From an uncultured Acetobacteraceae bacterium (GTDB lineage Bacteria; Pseudomonadota; Alphaproteobacteria; Acetobacterales; Acetobacteraceae), in the NCBI GenBank assembly GCA_903907955.1, contig CAIVPZ010000041.1, positions 1 through 64,000 of the forward strand: a stretch of DNA of 64,000 bases, given 5' to 3'. Both the position numbers and the translations under genes were made by a program. Each line of letters opens with the position of its first letter. The first letter of the stretch is position 1. Below are positions 26,122 to 35,519 of this stretch, piece after piece. Under the pieces are notes generated by a model. That model ran no database searches and was not told where the DNA came from. It worked only from the letters and a program-made list of their open reading frames with translations.

Positions 26122-26886
26122 TCACCCATACGCGCGCACGAAGAACACCACCGTCATCCCCACCGTCACCAGCGTCACCACCGCCCGCACCATCACCGGC
26201 GGCAGGCGCTGGCCGATCCGCGCCCCCACATAGCCGCCGGTCGCCGCGCCCACGAGCACGCACAGCGCCTGCGGCCACCACACCTTCCCCGCCAGCACGA
26301 AGCACAGCACGGCGACGATGTTCATCGCCGAGGTCAGCAGCGTGCGCGCCGGGTTCATCGCCTTCAGGTCGGCGGCGTCCAGCAGCATCCAGGCGGCCAT
26401 CATCATCAGCCCCACCGCGCCGCCGAAATACCCGCCATACACCCCCAGCACGAACTGCACCGCCAGCGCCGTCCGCCGCCCCAGCCGCAGCCGCCGGCGC
26501 AGCGCCACCCCGATGCGTCGCCCGAAGGCGAACACGATGGTGGCCGCCAGCAGCAGCCAGGGGATGACGGCATCGAAGGTGGCCCCCGGCGTGGACAGCA
26601 GCAGCACCGCCCCGGCCAGCCCGCCGGCGACGCTCGCCCCCAGCAGATCGCGGAACGCCAGCCCGCCGAACCCGGTCAGCCCGACCCGGTGCGGCCCGGT
26701 GGTGTAGGCCCAGGCGCTCGCCAGCGTGCCCGGCACCAGCGCCACGGTGGAGGACGCGTTCGCCGCCACCGCCGGCACCCCGGCCGCCACCAGCGCCGGG
26801 AAACTTACAAACGAGCCGCCGCCGGCGACGGCATTCATGGCGCCGGCCATGAATCCGGCCATCAGGAGGAACAGGGCGGTGATCAA
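26122..26886 (-). CDS. TauE/SafE family membrane transporter
   Basis: About 254 residues with 7-8 membrane helices. GFMAGAMNAVAGGGSFVSFPAL is the conserved first repeat of TauE/SafE permeases, and LGVYGGYFGGAVGLMMMAAWML is the second; both are joined by a basic loop (GRRIGVALRRRLRLGRR). The family moves anions such as sulfite, sulfoacetate or other organosulfur compounds out of or into the cell; the substrate here is unknown. The start is uncertain. TTG 26886 has GGAG 8 nt upstream; GTG 26901 and ATG 26862 are alternatives. The frame stays open into repeat R4, which should not be read as protein with confidence. Confidence 0.85.
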   Translation of the reverse strand: MITALFLLMAGFMAGAMNAVAGGGSFVSFPALVAAGVPAVAANASSTVALVPGTLASAWAYTTGPHRVGLTGFGGLAFRDLLGASVAGGLAGAVLLLSTPGATFDAVIPWLLLAATIVFAFGRRIGVALRRRLRLGRRTALAVQFVLGVYGGYFGGAVGLMMMAAWMLLDAADLKAMNPARTLLTSAMNIVAVLCFVLAGKVWWPQALCVLVGAATGGYVGARIGQRLPPVMVRAVVTLVTVGMTVVFFVRAYG

Positions 26887-26906
26887 AATGGGGGGCTCCA
26901 CAAAGC

Positions 26907-26972
26907 AAGGAAAGAAAGCAAGGCCAGGGCTCTGCCCTGGACCCGCCAAGGGGCAGTGACCCCTTGGAACCC
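26907..26972 (-). repeat. Dispersed double-hairpin repeat, copy R4 (reverse)
   Basis: GCAAGGCCAGGGC-TCT-GCCCTGG followed by CCAAGGGG/CCCCTTGG. It lies between the divergent TauE/SafE and paaI genes, at the 5' end of the former. Confidence 0.92.
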
Positions 26973-27059
26973 GTTACTCTATAGGGGGTTGGGGGAGGAA
27001 TTGCTCTTGCCGGCTGGCGGTGGCATCAGGTGCGGGAACCGGCACACGAAGGCGCCTGC

Positions 27060-27536
27060 ATGAAAAAATCCACCGATCCGCAGGCAATGGCCCGCGCCTG
27101 CGCCGATGCCATGTGGCCCGACGACCGCGCCGCCCAGTCGATCGGCATCAGCCTGGACGAGGTCGGCCCCGGCCACGCCACCCTGTCCATGCGGGTGCGC
27201 GACGACATGGTGAACGGCCACGGCACCTGCCACGGCGGCTTCATTTTCGCCCTCGCCGATTCCGCCTTCGCCTATGCCTGCAACAGCGCCAACGAGCGCG
27301 CCGTCGCCCAGCATTGCAGCATCAGCTTCCTGCGCCCGGCCCAACTCGGCCACAAGCTGATCGCCATCGCCCAGGAACGCTCCCGCGCCGGCCGCTCCGG
27401 CGTCTACGACATCACCGTCCGCACCGGCGACGGCACCCCGGTTGCCGAATTCCGCGGCAATTCGCGCAATCTGGGGGAAAAATTCTTCCCCGAGCCCCAC
27501 CGCGAGGCCGCCAGAGCGGCGCACGGCGAGGAATAG
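27060..27536 (+). CDS. paaI: PaaI-type hotdog acyl-CoA thioesterase
   Basis: 158 residues. Hotdog-fold thioesterase. NGHGTCHGGFIFALADSAFAYACNS contains the HGG loop and catalytic Asp of the PaaI (hydroxyphenylacetyl-CoA thioesterase) group. VAQHCSISFLRPAQLGHKL is the following strand pair. In phenylacetate catabolism PaaI removes dead-end acyl-CoA from the pathway. Here no other paa gene is present, so the physiological substrate is uncertain. ATG 27060 has GAAGG upstream; a GTG at 27030 is possible but adds residues not seen in the family. It converges on the arginine decarboxylase gene. Confidence 0.9.
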   Translation: MKKSTDPQAMARACADAMWPDDRAAQSIGISLDEVGPGHATLSMRVRDDMVNGHGTCHGGFIFALADSAFAYACNSANERAVAQHCSISFLRPAQLGHKLIAIAQERSRAGRSGVYDITVRTGDGTPVAEFRGNSRNLGEKFFPEPHREAARAAHGEE

Positions 27537-27546
27537 CGGCGGCCCT

Positions 27547-27564
27547 GCGCCTGCCGGGAGGCGC
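27547..27564. terminator. Hairpin between convergent genes
   Basis: GCGCCT-GCCGGG-AGGCGC, 6-bp stem, placed exactly between the stops of paaI (27536) and the minus-strand decarboxylase (27567). It probably serves both transcripts. Confidence 0.5.
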
Positions 27565-27566
27565 TG

Positions 27567-28115
27567 TCAGAACAGGAACACGGCAGCAGCGATCACACAG
27601 GTCCAACGATTATCCGTGCCGCATTCGGCCGTGGCGGTGATCGACGTGCTGTCGATGATCAGGTGGCTGTGTTCGTAGATCTGCTTGCGCTCGTTCCACG
27701 CCGCGTCCGGATCGAAATCCAGCCCGAGGGTCGAGGCCAGCATGGTGGCGGCGAGGTCCTCGGCCTGCTCACCGCTCGCCGCGGCGGTCATGCCGTAGCC
27801 GTGCTGCTCCGAGATATAGCCATACATCTCCGGGTCCGCCGGCTTGGCCAGACCGAGGCTGGCATGGACATGCCGCCCGAATTCATTGGTCTCCGACCGG
27901 GCCAGCACGCAAAAGGTGATATCCCCCGGCCGCAGCGCCTCAACCCCAACCTCGCGGGCGATGACCTCGCAGCGCGGCGGCAGAATGGACGAAACGTACA
28001 CCAGGTTCTGCTGCTCGATATCCGCGTCGCGCAAGGCGAACTCGAATGCGGTAAGGGCATGGCGATGGACGCCCACCCCTTTGGTCAGGAACAGGCGGGT
28101 TGGACTGGGGAACAT
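27567..28115 (-). CDS. pdaD: Pyruvoyl-dependent arginine decarboxylase
   Basis: 182 residues. The enzyme turns arginine into agmatine, using a pyruvoyl group made by self-cleavage. FLTKGVGVHRHALTAFEFAL is the family start. Cleavage is expected between the two Ser of YVSSILPP (Ser42-Ser43), the second Ser becoming pyruvoyl. Further family blocks are ITFCVLARSETNEFGRHVHASLG and EQHGYGMTAAASGEQAEDLA. This form is typical of archaea and some bacteria, while most proteobacteria use the PLP enzyme SpeA. ATG 28115 is preferred because it places LTKGVG at the usual distance from the start; ATG 28127 is possible. No agmatinase or spermidine gene is adjacent, so the downstream route is not visible. Confidence 0.92.
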   Translation of the reverse strand: MFPSPTRLFLTKGVGVHRHALTAFEFALRDADIEQQNLVYVSSILPPRCEVIAREVGVEALRPGDITFCVLARSETNEFGRHVHASLGLAKPADPEMYGYISEQHGYGMTAAASGEQAEDLAATMLASTLGLDFDPDAAWNERKQIYEHSHLIIDSTSITATAECGTDNRWTCVIAAAVFLF

Positions 28116-28243
28116 ATGACATCCCATGCTGTGCCGGTGCGCATCGGCACCTTCGGTGAACGGCCTTCAGCCGCTTTGAGCCTGCGCGCGCCGCGGTGTC
28201 CTGCCAAGTGACATTTGGCTGGCAACCCTGCCGCCATGGCCCA

Positions 28244-29119
28244 TCATGCCGCCCCCACCCGGACAGTCGAATCCCGTTTCGGCCGCCTGCTTACCCGGCG
28301 CAGCAGCGCAACGACAAACAGCGCCACCCCGCACAGCGCCACCGTCACCGCCGGCCGCGGGCCGAAGGTGACGTCCAGATTGGCGTCCAGCACCCGCCAG
28401 GCGGGCACGCCGGTGGCCACGCCGTACCAGCCCGCTTCGATGCCGGCGGCGGCGAGGCCAGACAGCAGTGCCAGCGGCGGCAGCAGCGCCAGCTTGCCCT
28501 GCCAGCGCTTCGGCGCCAGCCGCCACAGCACCAGCCAGCAGGCAAGCCCGGTGATCAACACCGCGTCGGTGACATCGGACTTCGACTGCAGGAAATAGTG
28601 CCACAGCACCAGCGGCAGCAGCACGAACACCAGACGGTGCAGCCGCTTCCAGCGCCGGCCCAGCCGCTTCTGCCAGCCATCGGTGGAGGTAACCGCCAGC
28701 ACCCCGAGCATGAGCAACCCGGAAAAGCCGATCGCCAGATAGAAACGCAGCACGATCTCGCTGGCGACCGTGCCGAGTTGCCATTTCTGGTCGGTGCAAT
28801 ACAGCAGGAAATGTGCGCCGGCGTAGCAGGCCGCCGTCACCCCCAGCATCCGCCGCAGCTTCACCACGCCGGGCCAGTCCAGCACCACCCGCGCCGGCGT
28901 CACCGCCAGCGTCAGCAGCAGGAAGCGGATCGTCCAGTCGCCCAGGCCATGCAGCACCTCGGTGACCGGCCGGCCGCCGAGATCATGCAGCGCCCAGCGC
29001 AGACCAAGTTCGGTTGCCGGTATGAGCACCAGCAGCAGCACCACCGCCTTGAGCGGCGAGAACCGGCCGGCGGGGTCGCGCCAGACGGCCAGCGCATGCA
29101 AGGGCGGGTTCGGGGCCAT
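28244..29119 (-). CDS. msrQ: MsrQ/YedZ-like heme-binding membrane protein
   Basis: 291 residues with 6-8 membrane helices. The ferric-reductase-like core runs from TIRFLLLTLAVTPARVVL through KLRRMLGVTAACYAGAHFLLY to RLHRLVFVLLPLVLWHYFL. The His in YAGAHF, RLHRL and LWHYF are the expected heme ligands. MsrQ passes electrons from the quinone pool to the periplasmic methionine sulfoxide reductase MsrP. No msrP is next to it in this window. The protein is longer than typical MsrQ (about 200 residues) through a C-terminal extension of about 90 residues with two more helices (LALLPPLALLSGLAAAG and VALCGVALFVVALL). The partner and exact role are therefore not certain. Confidence 0.85.
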   Translation of the reverse strand: MAPNPPLHALAVWRDPAGRFSPLKAVVLLLVLIPATELGLRWALHDLGGRPVTEVLHGLGDWTIRFLLLTLAVTPARVVLDWPGVVKLRRMLGVTAACYAGAHFLLYCTDQKWQLGTVASEIVLRFYLAIGFSGLLMLGVLAVTSTDGWQKRLGRRWKRLHRLVFVLLPLVLWHYFLQSKSDVTDAVLITGLACWLVLWRLAPKRWQGKLALLPPLALLSGLAAAGIEAGWYGVATGVPAWRVLDANLDVTFGPRPAVTVALCGVALFVVALLRRVSRRPKRDSTVRVGAA

Positions 29120-29133
29120 GCCCGGAGAAGGCG

Positions 29134-29772
29134 TCAGGGCGGCAGCCGTTTCAACGGCGGCGGCGTGAGCCTTTGGTAATCTTCCGGAATACGGAACACT
29201 GCCGGGTCCTGCGCCACGTAGGCGACGTGCAGCGCCTCCACCAGCACATGCCCGGCGGCGCTGGCGCGCAGCAGCACGCCATCGGCGGTGATGCAGGCCA
29301 GCGTCGGCGTGCCGGTGACGTCCTTCGTCCGCCACTCGGTGCAGCGCAGGCCGGCCACGCTGTCGTCGGGGCCACGCTGGAACGCGCCGCCGGGCGCCGG
29401 TCCGGGCATCGCCTGGGGGGAATCGATTTCCAGCACTGAGCGCTCGGGGTCGCGCACGGTGGCCATCCGCCGGGTGCGGGTGTCCATCACCATCCACATG
29501 CCGGGGGTGGGCGGGTCGATGCGCAGCCTGCCCGCGGCGATCGCCCAGCGCATGCGCTCCTCCACCACGCGCGGCCCGTCCGGCGCATCGGCCTGCACCA
29601 TCATGTAGACGACATCGACATCACGGGTCGGCGTCAACGCCGGCCGGTCCTGGGCATTGGCGGCGGCAGGAATAACGCCCAGCAGCCCCAGCAGAAGTCT
29701 TAAGGAATTGGTTCCAAGGGCCTCCCGGCCCTTGGCGGGTCCAGGGCAGCGCCCTGGCCTTGCTTCCTTCAC
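29134..29772 (-). CDS. Secreted hypothetical protein, paralogue B, start encoded in a repeat
   Basis: 212 residues. The only usable start is GTG 29772, which overlaps the stop of the upstream gene as GTGA. Residues 2-20 ([19 protein letters not shown]) are read from dispersed repeat R5. They form a long basic n-region before the signal-peptide core LRLLLGLLGVIPAAANAQ. The mature part begins TPTRDVDVVY and contains DSVAGLRCTEW and ITADGVLLRAS. The same blocks occur in the gene at 29769-30419, so the two are tandem paralogues. Function is unknown. Two Cys, in LRCTEW and LACITA, are shared and may form a disulfide in the periplasm. Confidence 0.78.
   Translation of the reverse strand: MKEARPGRCPGPAKGREALGTNSLRLLLGLLGVIPAAANAQDRPALTPTRDVDVVYMMVQADAPDGPRVVEERMRWAIAAGRLRIDPPTPGMWMVMDTRTRRMATVRDPERSVLEIDSPQAMPGPAPGGAFQRGPDDSVAGLRCTEWRTKDVTGTPTLACITADGVLLRASAAGHVLVEALHVAYVAQDPAVFRIPEDYQRLTPPPLKRLPP
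29709..29769 (+). repeat. Dispersed double-hairpin repeat, copy R5 (forward), within a CDS
   Basis: GGTTCCAAGGGCC-TCCC-GGCCCTTGG, then CCAGGGC-AGC-GCCCTGG and CCTTGCTTCCTT. It forms the 5' end of the minus-strand gene at 29134-29772, in a frame without stops. Confidence 0.92.
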
Positions 29773-30419
29773 GGCCCCCGCCCCCGCAACTGCCCAAGCA
29801 CCGCCGCGGCAGCCGGCCCGGACAACAGCCCGGCCAGATCGACCTTGCGCGCATCGGCGGGCGGGAAGAACAGCGCCGCCGCCTGATGCCCGTACTCCAC
29901 CTGGGTCGCCTCGATGCTGCCGGTGCGGCCCTTGTTGTCGTGCCCGCTGGCGCGCAGCACCACCCCGTCGGCGGTCACGCAGGCCGCGCCGCTGGCGGAG
30001 TCGCCGGCGACGTCCCAGACGGTGCAGCGCAGCCCGGCCACGGTTTCACTCGCCTTGCGCACGAAGTGCTTGCCGGTCTCCAGCAGGAAAGCCTGGTCAA
30101 GCCCGGCCCGTGGCGGTGCGTCCATCATCATGCCCAGCCGCTCGATCACGATGGTGGCGTGCCCGGCCTTGCGGTCCACCAGGGCGTAGCCGGGCAGCGC
30201 GGTGCCGGGCAATGCGCCCTCCAGACGGAAGCGGTCGGTCGCAGCCGAGTAGCGCAGCACCACCGTGCGCAGCAGGGTGGCCTGCGAAGAGTTCAGCCGG
30301 TAGGTCACCGCGACGTCGCGGGCGGGCGGAAACACCGGCCGCTCCTCGGCCGCGGCCGGTGCCGCCAGCCCCAGCAGGGCGGCCAGCAACGCGCCGCGCC
30401 GGACGGCATCAGCCTGCAT
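29769..30419 (-). CDS. Secreted hypothetical protein, paralogue A
   Basis: 216 residues. Signal peptide [24 protein letters not shown]. The mature part begins [12 protein letters not shown] and contains [11 protein letters not shown] and [11 protein letters not shown], which match paralogue B downstream. Cys in LRCTVW and AACVTA are conserved between the two. The body is predicted beta-rich ([29 protein letters not shown]), as in small lipocalin-like or LolA-like periplasmic proteins, but I cannot assign a family. Its start overlaps the end of aat by 11 nt and its stop overlaps paralogue B by 4 nt. Confidence 0.8.
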   Translation of the reverse strand: MQADAVRRGALLAALLGLAAPAAAEERPVFPPARDVAVTYRLNSSQATLLRTVVLRYSAATDRFRLEGALPGTALPGYALVDRKAGHATIVIERLGMMMDAPPRAGLDQAFLLETGKHFVRKASETVAGLRCTVWDVAGDSASGAACVTADGVVLRASGHDNKGRTGSIEATQVEYGHQAAALFFPPADARKVDLAGLLSGPAAAAVLGQLRGRGP

Positions 30420-31095
30420 CGCGGTCCTCCCCCTGTGTCGGTCGCGCCAGCATGCGCAACGCCGGCTCCAGCGCCGCCGGGTCGGGCGCGGCCACCCAGC
30501 GGGCCGGCAGGTCCACCGCCGCCGCCAGCAGCATCTTGTAGGCGTCGCGCGGGATTTCGACGGCGCCGAACTGGGCCAGATGGTTGGTGACGAACTGGGT
30601 ATCGAGCAGGCCAAAGCCGCCGAGGCGCATGCGCGCCACCAGATGCACCAACGCCACCTTGGAGGCGTCGCGCACCCGGCTGAACATGCTCTCGCCGAAG
30701 AACGCGCCGCCCAGGACGACGCCGTACAGGCCACCGACCAGCCTTCCCCCCTGCCGGCATTCAACGGAATGGGCATGACCGAGCCGGTGCAGCTCGGTGA
30801 ACAGCCGCTCGATCTCCGGGTTGATCCAGGTGTCCTCGCGCCCCGGCACTGGCTCGGCGCAGGCGGCGATGATGGCGGCAAAATCGCGGTCGGCGCTCAC
30901 CTCGAAGCCGCCGGACAGCACCGTGCGCAGCAGACGGCGCGACAGGTGGAAGCCGTCCAGCGGCAGCACCCCGCGCAGTTCGGGGTCCAGCCAGTACAGC
31001 CGGTCGCCCCGGCGCGTTTCCGCCATCGGGAACAGACCGGCCCGGTAGGCGCGGAGCATCAGGTCCGGCGTGACCTCAAAGGAGCGGCGGGACAT
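30409..31095 (-). CDS. aat: Leucyl/phenylalanyl-tRNA-protein transferase
   Basis: 228 residues. The enzyme adds Leu or Phe to proteins with N-terminal Arg or Lys, marking them for ClpAP degradation. [55 protein letters not shown] and [20 protein letters not shown] are the standard blocks of the family, the last one in the GNAT-like core. [16 protein letters not shown] completes it. The length is normal. It is the upstream gene of the paralogue pair, and in the same direction as accC. ATG 31095 has GGAGCGGCGGGAC-like sequence nearby but no strong ribosome site. Confidence 0.97.
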   Translation of the reverse strand: MSRRSFEVTPDLMLRAYRAGLFPMAETRRGDRLYWLDPELRGVLPLDGFHLSRRLLRTVLSGGFEVSADRDFAAIIAACAEPVPGREDTWINPEIERLFTELHRLGHAHSVECRQGGRLVGGLYGVVLGGAFFGESMFSRVRDASKVALVHLVARMRLGGFGLLDTQFVTNHLAQFGAVEIPRDAYKMLLAAAVDLPARWVAAPDPAALEPALRMLARPTQGEDRDAG

Positions 31096-31161
31096 GGCCC
31101 ATTGTGCCGGATCGGCCGCCCGGGGGGAAGGCGAGTGACCATGCCTCCCCCGGGCGAAGCG

Positions 31162-32502
<1,341 letters not shown>

Positions 32503-32518
32503 CGCTGGGCCCTGGCGG

Positions 32519-32998
32519 CTATTCGATGATCATCAGCGGCTGGCCGTACTCGACCGGCGACCCGGACGGAACCAGGACGCGGATCACTGTGCCAGCCTTG
32601 GGCGCCTTGATCTGGTTGAAGGTCTTCATCGCCTCGATCAGCAGCACGGTCTGCCCGGCGGTGACCGCCTGGCCGAGGCTGACGAAGGTCGGCGCGCCGG
32701 GTTCCGGCGACAGGTAGGCTACACCGACCATCGGGCTGAGCACCGCCCCCGGGTGGTGGGCGTCATCCGCCGGGGCAACCGGCCCGGCGGCCGGCAGCGC
32801 GGCGGCGGCGGCCGGCAGGTGCAGCGGCGCGCCGACCGGCACCGAGGCATGCACATGGGCGGGCGCGGCCGGTGGGTGCGCGCGCACGACGCGGACGCGG
32901 CCCTCCTTGGTCTCGACTTCGATTTCGGTCAATCCGGTGTCGGTGAGGATCACCGCAAGCTGCCGTACAGTCTCAGGGTCGAACCGCTCGGCGGTCAT
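32519..32998 (-). CDS. accB: Biotin carboxyl carrier protein of acetyl-CoA carboxylase
   Basis: 159 residues. N-terminal helix region ([18 protein letters not shown]), an Ala/Pro/His-rich linker (about 50-85) and a C-terminal biotinyl domain. The biotinylated Lys is in [10 protein letters not shown], and the form with TFN is usual in alphaproteobacteria. Carries the carboxyl group between AccC and the carboxyltransferase (accA/accD not in the window). The ATG overlaps the aroQ stop by 4 nt (ATGA), so it is translated after aroQ. Confidence 0.98.
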   Translation of the reverse strand: MTAERFDPETVRQLAVILTDTGLTEIEVETKEGRVRVVRAHPPAAPAHVHASVPVGAPLHLPAAAAALPAAGPVAPADDAHHPGAVLSPMVGVAYLSPEPGAPTFVSLGQAVTAGQTVLLIEAMKTFNQIKAPKAGTVIRVLVPSGSPVEYGQPLMIIE

Positions 32999-33474
32999 TC
33001 GTCGCGTGCCTCCAGAAGGTCGGCCATGGCGGTCAGTGCCAGCGCATAGCCATTGATTCCCAATCCGCAGATCACTCCGACTGCGGCCTTGGATACGTAC
33101 GAGCGGTGCCGGAATTCCTCGCGCCGATGGATATTGGTCACGTGCACTTCGATCACCGGCAGGTCGGTGGCCAGCAGCGCATCCATCAGGGCAATCGAGG
33201 TGGTGGTATAGCCGGCCGGGTTGATGACGATGCCGGCAGCGCGGCCGCGGCATTCCTGCACCCAGGAGACCAGTTCGCCCTCGCCGTTGGTCTGGCGGAA
33301 GTCGATGGCCAGGCCAAGCTGCTCCGCCGTCTCGGCGCACAGCGCCTCGACGTCGTCCAGCGTGGCGCTGCCGTACAGCTGCGGCTGGCGCAGACCGAGC
33401 ATATTCATGTTCGGGCCGTTCAGCACCGCAACGAGTGGCAGGGAGGAGGTTGAAGACAGGGCAGCCGGCATCAT
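32995..33474 (-). CDS. aroQ: Type II 3-dehydroquinate dehydratase
   Basis: 159 residues. Removes water from 3-dehydroquinate in the shikimate pathway. VLNGPNMNMLGLRQPQLYG holds the catalytic Tyr. INPAGYTTTSIALMDAL and VIEVHVTNIHRREEFRHRSYVS hold the substrate-binding and catalytic His. Length is slightly longer at the N terminus (MMPAALSSTSSLP). ATG 33474 is chosen, though 33471 follows directly and a GTG at 33492 is also open. First gene of an aroQ-accB-accC unit. Confidence 0.96.
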   Translation of the reverse strand: MMPAALSSTSSLPLVAVLNGPNMNMLGLRQPQLYGSATLDDVEALCAETAEQLGLAIDFRQTNGEGELVSWVQECRGRAAGIVINPAGYTTTSIALMDALLATDLPVIEVHVTNIHRREEFRHRSYVSKAAVGVICGLGINGYALALTAMADLLEARDE

Positions 33475-33628
33475 GGGGCGGGGCCGTAGCACGTGTGCTG
33501 CGCCGCATCAATGACTGACCTGTCCGGGGCACCGCGCCCGCATGTGATCCGGTGGAGCGCGCGGCACAGCCCCGCAGGGAAGGATCAGTTGTCTTCCCTG
33601 GCTGGCATCACCGCCTCGGCGCCCTGGA

Positions 33629-34420
33629 TTACTTCCGTGCGGGCTCCCCGATCGGCGGCACGCCAGCGGTCATGTCGGCCAGCACCTCGGCCACGTGCCG
33701 CACCTTCACCGGGCTGCCCGCGCGCCCCAGCCGGCCGGCGATGTTCAGCAGGCAGCCCATGTCGCCGGCCAGCAGCGTGTCGGCGCCGGTGGCGGTGATG
33801 TCGGCGCACTTGTCGGACACCATGCGCACCGAGATGTCGGGATACTTGACGCTGAACAGGCCGCCGAAGCCGCAGCAGGTTTCCGGTTCCTGCATCTCCG
33901 TGAGCGAAAGCCCCGCCACCGTGCCCAGCAGCACCCGCGGCTGCACCTTCACCCCCAGTTCGCGCAGGCCGGCACAGGAATCGTGATAGGTGACCGTGCC
34001 GTCGTAGGAGGCGGTGACCCGGTCCATCCCCATCACATCGACCAGGAAACCGACGAGTTCAAACGTGCGCTCGCCGAGCGCGTGGGCACGGGCGCGGGTG
34101 TTCGGGTCGTCGTCGAACAGGCCGGGCAGGTGGTGGCGGATCATGCCGCCGCAGGAGCCGGACGGCACCACCACGTAGTCGTAGCCTTCAAACGCCTCCA
34201 GGATGCCGCGGCCGATGTCGCGCGCGGTGGCGCGGTCGCCGGCATTGTAGGCGGGCTGGCCGCAGCAGGTCTGCGCCTTCGGCACCTCCACCGTGCAGCC
34301 GGCCTGGCGCAGCAGGTGGATGGCGGCGAAGCCGACGGTGGGGCGGTGCAGGTCCACCAGACAGGTGACGAACAGGGCGACGCGGGGGTGGGCGGGACGG
34401 GTCTGCGGCATGGATGGCAT
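33629..34420 (-). CDS. LutA-like (Fe-S)-binding CCG-domain protein
   Basis: 263 residues with two cysteine-rich CCG domains. The first contains AQTCCGQPAYNAGDR and SGSCGGMI, the second YHDSCAGL and ETCCGFGGLFSVKYP. They form the pattern of the LutA/GlcF/HdrB family, which binds iron-sulfur clusters in lactate, glycolate or disulfide oxidoreductases. LutA normally comes with lutB and lutC, and none is adjacent, so this is an orphan copy and the partner is unknown. Two ATGs (34420 and 34411) are possible; the first is used. It faces a lower-GC islet on its upstream side. Confidence 0.88.
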   Translation of the reverse strand: MPSMPQTRPAHPRVALFVTCLVDLHRPTVGFAAIHLLRQAGCTVEVPKAQTCCGQPAYNAGDRATARDIGRGILEAFEGYDYVVVPSGSCGGMIRHHLPGLFDDDPNTRARAHALGERTFELVGFLVDVMGMDRVTASYDGTVTYHDSCAGLRELGVKVQPRVLLGTVAGLSLTEMQEPETCCGFGGLFSVKYPDISVRMVSDKCADITATGADTLLAGDMGCLLNIAGRLGRAGSPVKVRHVAEVLADMTAGVPPIGEPARK

Positions 34421-34531
34421 TCTACATGCAGGCGAGCCAAAGACGAGTCCCAGTCCACGGCCTCATTTTACCTATCGGTACGACTCGGCCGGCCATGGCA
34501 AATTACCGGTCTTCCAATAGGAGATCGCCTC

Positions 34532-34798
34532 ATGGGCCGCGCTGCACGACCGTTCACTTTCACCCTCTTGCCTACTGAAGCATCGGAAGTCCTCGAACCG
34601 ACCGGCGAAGGCGGCCATCAAAAACTACACGACCAACTATGCGCGCAACTTTCTAACGGCAATCTCACTATCGAGCTTGATGATGCACAACTCGGAAAAG
34701 TATTCCGGTATATGACGCAGTATGGCTCAGGAGGCTTCCAGGGACGGTTGAGCAAGGCGTTTCGCCGGCCGCTTCTGGAGCTTCTCGACCGGCGCTGA
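34532..34798 (+). CDS. Small hypothetical protein overlapping a methylase gene
   Basis: 88 residues from ATG 34532 with AATAGGAG 10 nt upstream. The sequence contains GHQKLHDQLCAQLSNGNLTI and ELDDAQLGKVFRYMTQYG, then GGFQGRLSKAFRRPL. It looks like a compact soluble alpha-rich protein; I cannot assign a family. Its last 24 codons overlap the 3' end of the minus-strand methylase-like gene. Base composition is lower in G+C than the surroundings, in line with the rest of this islet. It may be a small partner gene of the methylase, but that rests on position only. Confidence 0.65.
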   Translation: MGRAARPFTFTLLPTEASEVLEPTGEGGHQKLHDQLCAQLSNGNLTIELDDAQLGKVFRYMTQYGSGGFQGRLSKAFRRPLLELLDRR

Positions 34799-35383
34799 CG
34801 TGGAAGTGCGAACTTCTCGGCGCTGGAAAATCGTAATTACGCGAAAGCGGTGGTTGGTGCTTTTTACCATTCCAATCACCGCATCGACCGCAAAGGAGTC
34901 TTTGCGATACATCGGGAGAACCTGATCTAACCACACAATATGAGTGCCTAGACTGACACGTTGCAGCGCTCTCATTACGCTATTCCGTTTGACCATTGTG
35001 GTCTGATAGCGCTCTGCGTCCTCGACGCTATATGGCGGGTCAGCTAGAATCAAGTCGTAAGATTCCAAGGGGACGCGTTCTAACGTTTGTGCGTTGTCGA
35101 CGAAGGTCGGGCGCAAATCTGCATTCAGATCCACTGTATCGCCGGGCAATACGCTGAGGTCGACACGGCCAGAGAATATATGTAGAACTTTTTTCTTCTC
35201 AGGAAACAACGCTTTGACCCGCCTAAGATACCCGGCCGGATAACCGCCGTAGTATCCTGACTTAACGCGATAGTCATTCCCCATGATCCATGTTCCGACT
35301 ACACGCCCATCTTCGCTTAAGAACAAGCATTTCGGGAAGCCGGTCTGTCGCACGTAGTTTTCGATGCGAGCTTCCCAGTTCAT
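34727..35383 (-). CDS. DNA methyltransferase-like protein
   Basis: 218 residues. VLHIFSGRVDLS looks like the SAM-binding motif I (F-x-G) and LILADPPYSVEDAE has a DPPY catalytic motif of N6-adenine or N4-cytosine methylases. TTMVKRNSVMRALQRV and HIVWLDQVLPMYRKDSF follow. The arrangement is close to solitary methylase-like proteins seen in phage and mobile elements. No restriction enzyme gene is adjacent. G+C is lower than in its neighbours, which suggests transfer. The C-terminal 24 residues (RPAKRLAQPSLEAS at the end) are read antisense to the small gene at 34532-34798. The target sequence is unknown. Confidence 0.78.
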   Translation of the reverse strand: MNWEARIENYVRQTGFPKCLFLSEDGRVVGTWIMGNDYRVKSGYYGGYPAGYLRRVKALFPEKKKVLHIFSGRVDLSVLPGDTVDLNADLRPTFVDNAQTLERVPLESYDLILADPPYSVEDAERYQTTMVKRNSVMRALQRVSLGTHIVWLDQVLPMYRKDSFAVDAVIGMVKSTNHRFRVITIFQRREVRTSTSAPVEKLQKRPAKRLAQPSLEAS

Positions 35384-35519
35384 CTCAAGCGTCCTTCTGC
35401 AGAAGGCGCAACCTTAGTGATGGGTGATGCAAAAGTACAGCGTGTTATTGTAGGGTAGGTCTGCTATGCGCGCTGTACATACCGCTTGTTCCGCCGCGAC
35501 GCGGTTAACCAAGCGCCCC

